Shown one piece after another: positions 36,601 to 48,600 of a stretch of DNA of 60,000 bases. How positions within the stretch are numbered: position 1 is the stretch's first letter; every line of letters begins with the position of its first letter. The position numbers were made by a program, and so were the translations under genes. The notes under the pieces were generated by a model that saw only the letters and a program-made list of their open reading frames with translations, searched no databases and was not told the origin of the DNA. Source of the stretch: Apostichopus japonicus (lineage: Eukaryota; Echinodermata; Holothuroidea; Aspidochirotida; Stichopodidae); NCBI RefSeq assembly GCF_037975245.1, contig NC_092569.1:32759668-32819667 (forward strand), read 5' to 3'.

Positions 36601-39600
36601 CTATTGTCAGCATAAATATATATACACAGCACTGGGGCCTGAAGTCACATAGAGTCAGCTACCATGATATATCATGATTTATCATGATAAAAGAATTAGT
36701 TGAGGAAGTAAAGGAATATAACCATTTAGGCTACAGAGGCCTTCATCTTAATTCCAAACAACCACTTCTCTATTGTATACAACCTTATGCCTAGAATATC
36801 ATAACATCTCACCATCCTTGTATTCCAACAAATTCCATGACCAGAACATGACTCCGTAGAAGATGGGGCTGTGGGCAGGTCACTCCTGCAGCATGTAACC
36901 TTGGCAACAGGAGAAAAGGAGACATGTAAAATGAATAAAGTCTATTTGGGATATCATATGGCCAAATTGTTGAACTGTTTGATATCAGTGTCTGTACCTA
37001 TGACTGGTTTTCAATAGCTTCGACATTATATGAGTCAAATGGAAAGGGGGTGAATTTTAATGAATGGTTCGAAGTGTGTTAGAAGCTCATCAAACCTGAA
37101 GAAATTGAATATCAGTTATGAAAACACATTGTCTCATTAACTTTCCAGTAAAGTGGTCCACATTCCAGTAAAGGCTCCCAAGGGAGAAACATTTAAGATG
37201 CAATTTTTGGGTCTAATTTCAGTAGTTACATTAGTCTCAGTGACAGATCTACAATGCCTACCTTTCCAAGAAGCGTGAACATTTTACAATCATACACAAT
37301 ACGAACAATTTTCTTATATATAGATATCCCAAACCCTGTAATGTTTAGCACCGTCTTACACCAGGTGCGTATCCAGGGGGGGGGCGTTGGGGGCGCGCGC
37401 CCCCCGGGTAAGAAAAAGAGGAGAGAAAAAAAAAGAGAAGAAAAAAGGAAAAAAGAGGGGAAAAAGAGGAGGAGGAGAGGAAGGAAGGGAAAAGAAAAAG
37501 AAGAAAGAGAGAAGAAGGAGAAAAGGAGGGAGTAAAAGAAAAACGCGAGGACACCGGGAAGAGAAAGAGGAACAGTGACATCATTACAGCGCTGAAGGGT
37601 AGCCAGTGACGGATCAATGATTTCGTAAAAGTGTGCCTCACCCTACCCCTTACACCGACAACTCCATTTTTTTGACGTTTCCATTTTCCTCTCTCACTAA
37701 TGATCTATATATATACTATATATGGTCTATCATAACGCGTGTGTAGAATTGTGCTATGAAACCAACTGTGGCTGGTCTCGAACTCGACCGTGTCGTCGGG
37801 GAACATGACGCATTTTGGGATGGGGGCGACCGCCCCCCCCCCATTCAGCATTTTTTTAAATGATATCGCTAAGTAATTTCAAAATAGAAAGTGCTTGGAT
37901 GCAACTTACAAGGCCTGGAAAGTGTCATTTCCAGCGATCTGGGAGACATTTTCGGCCAAAATTTGCTTGTACGCTTCGCGCTAACAAATGGTCCTGGTTA
38001 GTGCCATTTCCAGCGATCTGGGAGGCATTTTCGGCCAAAATTTTCTTGTACGCTTCGCGCCAACCTATGGTGGCGCTACGCTTAGATAATTTGCCTACAG
38101 GTTTCGCCCCTCCCTTGGCAAATTCCTCGCTACGCGCCTGTTCGAATTTGTAACGCAAACAGCAGATATCACGTCATATCAGTGAGCATGAAAATGGCGT
38201 TCAAGGATGAAAATCCTCATAACTGTCCGACTTGCCTGAAAAATTAACCAAAAATTTTCGCCCGCGTTCAACGTGTCAATGTCAATATCATGTAAGCAAG
38301 CATCGGTTATTTCATCGCATGCCATCATGTACCGTACGGTCCGTTCAAATTGCGCAGTATACCGCGGGATGCTAATGTAAACAACGACATGTCTCATGTA
38401 GATGTATAAAAAGCATGGAGGTCCAATTATGTCAAAAGTTTCTTTTACATTAGTAATGGCGAATTAGGGGCTGCACCCCCGCCGCGCAGTGGCGGAGCGT
38501 CCATACGGTCAGGGGGCGGATGCACCCCCTGACGGACTCAAATGGACTACTGGCGCCTTTTTCAGCTCTTTATCACTTTTTACTTATTCTAGATTATTGA
38601 CTTTTTTATTGCACTCTCATCTACTTATTGACATTTGTCACATTTTGTTGGTGTAATTTGGCGATGACACCCTATTCTTCGTTTATCTGCAAATTAGCCA
38701 GGCCCTGAAAGGGTCATTTCCGGCGATCTAGGGAGTATCTTTACTCAAAATTTGTCTGTGCGCTACGCGCCAACCAGTGGTGGCGCTCCGCTTAGATAGT
38801 GTCGAAAGCGCCCCTACAGACCATTCTCGCCCCTCCTGACCAATACCCCTAGCTCCGCCACTGCCGCCGCGCCTCCTACGCTTATGTGTGTAGTGTTCGG
38901 TTTCGGAAATATCTGCTATTTTTTCATTTCCTTCAACCAAGTTTTATAATAGCCGTTATAAGTGGTTTAATATTTGTACACCAAGAAATTAACTGTGTCT
39001 GAATTTTCGAAAATTTCTGACCAACATTCTGCATCACACTTCCCTCTACTCGTGCAATTTTGACCGGTCTGTTAGGGGTTGAAGGTAGTTTTTCTATATT
39101 GGTTGTCCATAGATGAAATTTTGTACAACATTATTGGTATGTTTTGAAGTGAGTTTATTCACGAGAAATGTGAATTTTCAAATTCTGAACAAATTTGGGG
39201 CTTAAAACCTTGAAAAGTGGGGCTGACGGGTATTGTGGGCCGCGACGTAGAATCACCTACAAAAGCAAAGACCCACAGGACATGCGATCAGGTCGAACAT
39301 GACGTGTGCCGGGTTGACAATCTTCAAAAAGGTTATGGATGGAAAAAAAACTATTAGGAAATACTTGGTTCTTAGGCCAAAAGTGTACATCTGGTTGGTC
39401 ATTTCAAGCCCGAGAAGTGCCGTTTCCGGTGATCTGGTGGGGTATCAAAACCAGAAATTATCTTGTACGCTGCGCGCCAACCGATGGTGGCGCTCCGCTT
39501 AGATAGTAATTCGCGCCCCCCGGGTTAGAAAATCCTGGATACGCGCCTGTACACCCCCCCCCTTCCCTCAACCCTGTTCACTGTCAGCATCATTGAGTAT

Positions 39601-42600
39601 TAATGATGCTGTCAAAGCATAATTTGCTATCAAAGCATAATTTTCCTTCCTTTTAGGTCCCCTCTTTGGTTTTCATGTACCATAAGTGAGAATGTTTCAT
39701 GCTACCAAGGATTTTCAACAATGGACTCACCTCATTAGATTCCTCATTTCCTTCTCTGCCCACGTCCTCACCATCTTACTAGGATTATGTTAATGATATA
39801 ACAATGGACTCACCTCATTAGATTCCTCATTTCCTTCTCTGCCCAGGTCCTCACCATCTTACTAGGACTATGTGAATGATATAACAATGGACTCACCTCA
39901 TAAGATTCCTCATTTCCTTCTCTGCCCACGTCCTCACCATCTTACTAGGACTATGTGAATGATATAACAATGGACTCACCTCATTAGATTCCTCATTTCC
40001 TTCTCTGCCCACATCCTCACCATCTTACTAGGATTATGTTAATGATATAACAATGGACTCACCTCATTAGATTCCTCATTTCCTTCTCTGCCCACATCCT
40101 CACCATCTTACTAGGATTATGTTAATGATATAACAATGGACTCACCTCATTAGATTCCTCATTTCCTTCTCTGCCCAGGTCCTCACCATCTTACTAGGAT
40201 TATGTTAATGATATAACAATAGACTCACCTCATTAGATTCCTCATTTCCTTCTCTGCCCATGTCCTCACCATCTTACTAGGATTATGTTAATGATATAAC
40301 AATGGACTCACCTCATTAGATTCCTCATTTCCTTCTCTGCCCACATCCTTACTAGGATTATGTTAATGATATAACAATGGACTCACCTCATTAGATTCCT
40401 CATTTCCTTCTCTGCCCATGTCCTCACCATCTTACTAGGATTATGTTAATGATATAACAATAGACTCACCTCATTAGATTCCTCATTTCCTTCTCTGCCC
40501 ACATCCTTACTAGGATTATGTTAATGATATAACAATGGACTCACCTCATTAGATTCCTCATTTCCTTCTCTGCCCAGGTTCTCACCATCTTACGTGGATT
40601 ATGCTTGCAGTACCCCCGTCGGAATCGGAACTCTCCAGCAACGTACCGGTCACGGTCTTTAAATGTCAGTATTGACGTTTTGTACACCTGGAACCGTTAA
40701 AAAATATGGATAAATGAGAGAAATTGTAACAAAACAAAGAAACCAAATATCGTCAAACACAGCTACAAAAAAACAAAACAGATCATTCTAGATTAGACGA
40801 TTGATCAAAAATGGGTTATGGACACAAACGTCTGGACGTGTGTTGCAGTATACAATTGATTTTGAATCGACTGTTGACAAATTGAAAACTAACAAGAATG
40901 TTTTAAGTGCCACTTAGGTAATCAAAGGTAAAACCAAGGTTCTTATTGTGTTATATTATATACGTTAATAGTTGGGAAGGCAGCTTTTATGATAATATGT
41001 TAAATTTACACAGGCAGAAAAACTGTATTAAAATAACATTGAGGTTTGTCATCTGAATGTTAATGCATTACTGGAGGTTTGATATCATGTGAAAACTCTA
41101 GATAATTAAAGCTTTTCACTGATTCATTAACCAAACCTTTGAGCTTTCGTAATGCCAGCTATCATGTGTAACAAACAAGCACTGTACACCCTGAGGGGGT
41201 CATTTAAGGTTCAAAGTTTGTCTAGCAATCTTGAAGGTTCTCAAATGTGACTCTGATATATGCAAACATATGTATATTGTGTACAAAGCAGTTACTGCTG
41301 CTATATGCATCTTTGTATGTTTATAACAATTTGACCATTTTTCGGAGCAATTCTTGCAATGCATAATTACTGGATTGATCCCCTGCAAAAACTGACATTC
41401 AAAACCACACAACCACGAGACAATCTATTGCGTAAGTCAATGGGGGACATGATGCTCACACCTAAGCTTCATGTAACCTTGTAAACTGGTTTTTTCAAGA
41501 CCAGACAAACCTTAATTGCTCTGTGTTCTCCCTGGTTAGTGGTAGCATGGTAAACATTGGCTTCCTTGCCTGTGCTGATGCATCCATTGATTTCACTGAT
41601 CACATGCCGACTCAACATCTTAAACAGAATCATCCTGGTCCTGGGATCCAGAACCTGAGGTCAAAATATACAAAAATATATTAAAAATATTAAAATATGT
41701 CATCTTAAACAAAATCATCCTGTTCCTGGGATCAAGAACCTGAGGTCAAAATATACAAAAATATATTAAAATATGTCATCTTAAACAGAATCATCCTGTT
41801 CCTGGGATCAAGAACCTGAGGTAAAAATATTAAAATATGTATTAAAAATATGAAAATATGTCATCTGAAACAGATTCATTCTGGTGCTGGGATCCATAAC
41901 TGAGGTAAAAATATTAAAATATGGCATCGTAAGCTCATGTCATAGATATATTCGTATTTGAGGGACTTTTTTGTTTTGTTTTTCAGCTGAGGCATTTCCA
42001 AATGATGGTAATGATCTTGAAAGTAAAACTATCATGTTAAAACAATATTAGCGTACATAGAAGCTTGTACAAGAGAGAGAGAGAGTGAGAAAGAGAGAGG
42101 CCAATATTCATGAACAAATTAACAGATGACTGACAAACGATCAGTACATCACTCATTTAAAGCAGAAACAAGAGCATCAATGACGCAGTATATCAATACT
42201 GGAAGTTCCTAATTTCATATCTTTGCTCTGTCTCTACAATTATTAATATCAATCATGGTACAACAAATATAGGTTTCAGGTTTACAGTCTTGTTTCAGGG
42301 CCAAGGCCTTCTCACACGACTTTACAACTTAACCCTGGTCATTGGTAACTTGTCACACCTACACACCAAAGTGTGCACAATCCAATCAATCTCTCCTGGG
42401 GCACCACAGTGCACCACAACCACGTGTCCCCCGGGGGACTTCCCATAGGGTGCAGCCACAAACCGGCGCAAACAACTATATTTACAAGTTACCTCGCAAG
42501 TCCCCATTTATACACCTGGGTGAAGAGAGGCAATGGAGATAAAGCGCCTTGCCCAAGGACACAACGTAATGATCTGGCCAGGGCTCGAACCTGTAATCCT

Positions 42601-45600
42601 TAGATCACAAGTCCACTGCCTTAACCACTTGACCACAACGCCCTCATATAGAACTTGCATTTACGCTACTTTGCCACGAATAGTCTCTGCAGGTTACACT
42701 TTATCCTGCGAGTGTTGCCTTTAGCGCTCATTGCCTGTTTGTCGAGAGAACAGCGTTGCAAGGTTTAGTAATGTCATAGAATATTTAAGAACTTGTTTTT
42801 TATGTGGTATCCTTCATCTTGGGTCAGTCTCTGTTGGACTTTTTGGTCATATAGTTTGATGTCAATGACAACGGCTAAATTAGAAGAGGCGAACAACTCG
42901 ACCATATTCTAGATGCCCGCCTTGAGAAAGCTAGGCCTATCGACCTATGTTACTGCAGACTGTAGTGGTGACTACCATCAAAACTGTGTCCATCAGTACA
43001 TCACTCATTTAAAGCAGAAAAAAACAATGAAGCCTATGTGGCTTGATGATGTCATATTTTGACTTGATCAAGTCTGCACTTTCACGTCTGAACAAAAATT
43101 ACATCTGTGATATCTCCCATATTTTTATGACAGTTGTCTCTATCACTTAGACTGAAATATGATAGTAGGGTTTGTGTCCCCTGGCTGGAGGGTGGGGTGA
43201 GGAGGGGGGGTTGTTGTTCATGACATTTATCTCCATCTCACAGACCACAATATGATGGTGTGGGTTTGTGTCTCCATTAAACATTTAGTGACAACCTGGT
43301 TCGTTATCCATTCTAATTTGAAAGTCAATACCAATGTTACAAACTGTGTAAACATCTCACCTGCTCCATGGTAGCTCTATCAGCTTTGTCTTTCACTCTA
43401 TGTCTGCAGGTAACAAAGAAATATTTCCCAAAGAATATGAAATATGACTAAACTAATGCTTCTCAAGTGATGCACATTTAATAGCAGACACTGTACAATT
43501 CATGAATTCACATGTTTTTGTTCTTATCTATAGCACACCCATCTCAATCCTTCCAGAAATGCAATCAAGCACATTTATCTCTTATAGTTTCGAGTGATGG
43601 CATTTATTAATAGTAAAATAAAACCTCACATCTCAAGAATAAAGCAGTACCTAACAGGGAATTATTTATCCTGTATCATACTGCAAAATGCTTTGCAAAA
43701 CTGGTTAAATTTCTATACAAGCCCAAAGAAGCTAAAGCAATTTTTTTTAATTTTTTTTTTTATATGCAGGAACCATATTATTTTATAAAAGACAATATTC
43801 AGAGCCTTCAAACTGTTATGTAACATTTGAACACTAAATTCTTCCGTTCCTCAATCCAGTTAGATGGAAGAAGCGTTCTCTTAACACCATTTAATTTCCC
43901 CTCTCATCTTCTGTTCTCCTAACCTATTCATAGAGCTGCTCTACATTAGTGATGCTAGCTGTCTCACCTAGCTATCTCACCCATTTAATTTCCCCTCTCA
44001 TCTTCTGTTCTCCTAACCTATTCATAGAGCTGCTCTACATTAGTGATGCTAGCTATCTCACCCATTTAATTTCCCCTTTCATCATCTTCTGTTCTCCTAA
44101 CCTATTCATAGAGCTGCTCTACATTAGTGATGCTAGCTGTCTCACCTAGCTGTCTCACCCATTTAATTTCCCCTCTCATCTTCTGTTCTCCTAACCTATT
44201 CATAGAGCTGCTCTACATTAGTTATGCTAGCTGTCTCACCTAGCTGTCTCACCCATTTAATTTCCCCTCTCATCTTCTGTTCTCCTAACCTATTCATAGA
44301 GCTGCTCTACATTAGTGATGCTAGCTGTCTCACCTAGCTGTCTCACCCATTTAATTTCCCCTCTCATCTTCTGTTCTCCTAACCTATTCATAGAGCTGCT
44401 CTACATTAGTGATGCTCTCACCTATCTGCCTCTGCTCTTTTGCTGGTCTTCATCAGCTGGTTAGTCGTAGAATCTGGCAGACTCTGAGGCCCCGAGTATT
44501 TCTCCAAGGTGATCTTGTTGGCAAATCGATGCAGACTCTTATCATTCGGCTGTCGGAGATGAGATGGGAGAGTCATTGATAAATTATGAAACATACACAT
44601 TAAAAAAATAAAATAATAGAATTACAAAATGTACGCAGGGTTCGTTCCTCAGTGATTCCAACCTTGTACTTTTCTTGAATAAATCAAGTGGAATGTCTCA
44701 AAAAACAGCAAATCAGTACAAAACTGTTCCTCTTGAATTTATGATATTTTAGGGGTAGATTTTAAATGTTTACCACTCTATAAATGTTTATTTCAAATTC
44801 TATGAACCGCTTCCAAAGCACCTAACGGATTCATGGCAGGTATTTTGACACCCTGTTCGATCCAGGGATTGGACCCTTCAGAGGAATAAGCTGATAAGTC
44901 AAAGAGGCACCATCTGTTATAAATTCAAAAAAGCGTTTCTGTTTGGTGGTGGGAGCAGAGGTTCAAGATGGGGAATTCCTGTTTCAGTTGCTTGAATATT
45001 GACTGAAACTTGATATAAGAGCCATACCATTGAACAAACTGATTATTGGTTTCATACCATGTCTTAGATCAGGAATCAGGGTTGGATTTGGCATTGTGAA
45101 TCATACAAAATGATCACATGTTAACATAGGAACATATTCGGTATACCACATGACATGTGCAAACTAGAGCACCAATGGTGCAGAAGCTCATACCTTTTCG
45201 AGCTGAAAAATGTAGGGCCCACAAAACCAATTTTGGGCCCGTGAGGGATACCCCCCTCCCCCTCCGTTAGCAGAATCCTGGCCACACCACTGGCTATAAT
45301 TCCTATTTGCCCCTTTAAATCCTATTTTACCCACTCTCTCAAACAATACCACTGACCTACCCTATTAAACTTTCTCCCCTCTACCTTAGCAGACATAACA
45401 AGCACTCCCTACAAGACATAACTTCACAAGCTGCCTACATACCTCAGGCTCAAAGACTTCTAAGAATCGGCAAGTGCTGATTGGCTATAGGGCTCTCATG
45501 CTTACAGTTCAACAGTTAATAACAACTCCCAGTCCTGCTTTAATTCCACTAACAGCCTCTGCAGAGCTTAACCACAAATGTAAACAAACACTGCAGAAAC

Positions 45601-48600
45601 TGGGAGACAAATTAAAGGAGCTTTGGCAAAAAGTGAAGGCTCAGATTTTTTTAAACAATGGGGATTAATTGTAATTAATTAACTTTTGACCAAAATTTTT
45701 AGGCATCACCTTATTCATACACAATCCAACAATCATCAGTTCAACTTTGAATATGATCCATCAAAATCTTGAGGAGATTGAGATATTTGAAAATATTACA
45801 AAGAATGACCCACGATGACCCCCTAAATGACATTTGACCTCAATTTTCCGAACACCCCTCGTAACTCTCATCCCGAGGAACATTGTGACCAAGTTTCATT
45901 ATAATTGGCCATACACTGTACGAACAGGAGCAATTTGAAAATATAGGGCCGCGGCCCGGGCCACAAAAGACCCCTAGTTGATCTTTGATCTCAAATTCAT
46001 GAACACCCTGAAGGTAAAACAACCATAGGACTATTGTGACAAACCCTCAACATTGTACCATGGAATCTGTAGGAGAATTTTCTCATTCCCTCGCAAGCAA
46101 AGAGCCCCGATTGAAGTAACACGCCGATGTAGTTTGCTACATTACAGATCATCCAGTAAATTACCAAAGTGCCACGTGATTGAAAATACAACCCAGAATC
46201 ATTTTGAAAGTAACCATGTAGCAATTTCTTACATACTCATCTGATATGTTACTGTTGAACAGATACCTTTTAACTCACCTGAAACTTTTTGGATGGATTC
46301 TGTGCATTTGGTTGATTCTGATTCCACTAAAATGAGAAAAAGTTAAAGGTGTAATAAAATAATACTGAGGCACTGTTAGGTTTGATAATCAAACTGCTGT
46401 ACAGTGAGGTTGTAGCATGACTGCTTCAGACCCGTACAGCATAAATATTCCCTTGTGAGTCTTGTAGCCTAGAATGGGGTCTAAGAGAGCAACACCTCAA
46501 GTGGCAAACGTTTAGTCATTGGCAGCTTTATTTTTCTTGAAAGGTGCTCACAAATTTGCGTTTAAATTCATACATTGCTCTTTTCATATTGAGCTTACTC
46601 TCAGCACTAGCTCACAGTTACATTTTTAATTTCATACCTTTAAATCTGGCCTCCAAATTAAGGCTATTTTACTGGCTAAATGCCAGTGGAATTTGCCATT
46701 TGCCATTAGAAAAAGAAAAAAAGGGCACTTGGATATTTCTACCAGCAGACAATTAAGAACATGGACACTTGATAAGTTTGTGTAACAATCATCAGTCATA
46801 AAATTGCATGTTTCTTGTAGTTAACATAAACCCTGTACTACTGCTGCTCATAATTGATCTGCAAGTATTATTGAGCTACTCAACATAAGTCTGTACAGTG
46901 AAGAAAGTGTACTGCAATTCAGGAAAATACCAGTGGGTTACCTGATTTTACTCACTACTTAACTTTTAGCAAGTACAGTAGCTAAAGTTGTGTTATTCTA
47001 GATCTGTTTCACATTTTATTTGGACAAACATTGATAACTTTAACAACCATCCTCATTTTCACTGAACTTCATCCTTCTCTGTAGGTAGTTTTGCACCTTC
47101 TACAGCTTGTTTCGCTTTCTACAGCATGTTTCGCTTTCTACAGCCTGTTTCACGATCGACAACTTCTAACTATGAAGTCAACATTACCCATCATTGTCAA
47201 AGTAAAGCTACAGTACTTAGTACAAATTGAAAGTACATTTTAATTGCCATTGAAAATCTTTCTCAGTACTAGTATGTGAGTTTAACTAGCAGCAAAACAA
47301 AAATATCCTCACCTGATAGTTCTGGCTTCTAACAGTGTTAAACTTCTTGGTGAAACCTTTCAATTGAAACCAAAAACACAAATTTGTAAAATGAGGAAAT
47401 GAAAGTGGAAATTTGATAGAGTTACAAAAGCTTTGCTTCAAAATTGTTTGCTTATAAATAGTAAATGGTTGCAAACTCCAAATGTTATAATTAATTGGGA
47501 TGGAGAATTGTTATTTCAATGATTGCAATTGACACATGTAGCTGAAATAATTGCACTCAGTATGTAATACTTACAGTATACATGCCATTCCAGCAAGTAT
47601 TGTAAGTGTTATTTTGAATAAATTGATTCCTAAAATGTTGCAATCCACGCCTGTTGCTTAAAAACGGTTGCTAGATCAGTAGTACAGTCTATACTAAATC
47701 AATTAATTCATGGATTTAATCAATTCAGTTCAGCTTTAAGCTATCAATTTAAAAAAAAAACAAAAAACAATATGTGTTCTGTAACATTTCAATGCAATGT
47801 TACATATGTTAAGTGTAATAGTCCCCCAGTAAACATGATGAGAAAAGATGATACCTGAATTTTCTCCATCCCAGCACCAATAATCGTCATCTTCCTCTGA
47901 GAATTCTTCATCTTCTACCTTTCCAGAGACGGATAATTGCATGCCTAAAATAATGACAAAATGGGAATGTGATCAGAGAGAGCATTTATTTCACACTTAC
48001 AAACGTGGGCTATGTTTGCTCTCCTTTTCAGCTGAAGTCTGTCAAAAAACACCAACAACTGTTTATCAGTAACACAATTTACTTAATGGGTTTATGATGA
48101 GAATTCACATATGAACTATATGCCAATATATCACATATATTTTCTGTAAGCGACATTGAAGTCCTTTGATTTAGTTTGTTGATTGAAATTTGAAATCAGT
48201 TTGCTGGAGAACTATTGCAGTATTACTACTTACATTTCTACTGACACAAAGAATCTGAGTGTTGTATGATTGATACTCAATAACCTCCACGTTAAAGGCA
48301 TTGAAGACTCGCCACAAACCGTGTGCGGCCATCTGAAAGAGTTAACTTTCTGTTGCTTGCAAGTGACGTTTTGTTCATGTCGCTACAAAATGCAGACAGT
48401 AATGAAACCTGATACCTTGTTATCTTTAGCTGGACCTGAGATGTCCATCGCTGTATCGTTTATACACTGTGCTGGGGGTATTGACCTCAGCTGTATGTAC
48501 TGACTGTACACTAGTGTCTAATTACGGACGGTAGCAAGCTGTGTGTGTACTTTCTATGACCTATGGTGGTGTCTAACACTTCTGTTACACCTCATTCGAA

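Noticed and set aside
37254-37641. Lysine/arginine-rich ORFs on both strands
   Set aside because: They come from a purine-rich low-complexity stretch at the end of a hAT-like element.
39719-40532. Ten true extra RIOK1 exons or a processed pseudogene
   Set aside because: The copies include intron donor sequence and linker, so they are boundary duplications, not retrocopies. Without RNA evidence they are annotated as repeats.
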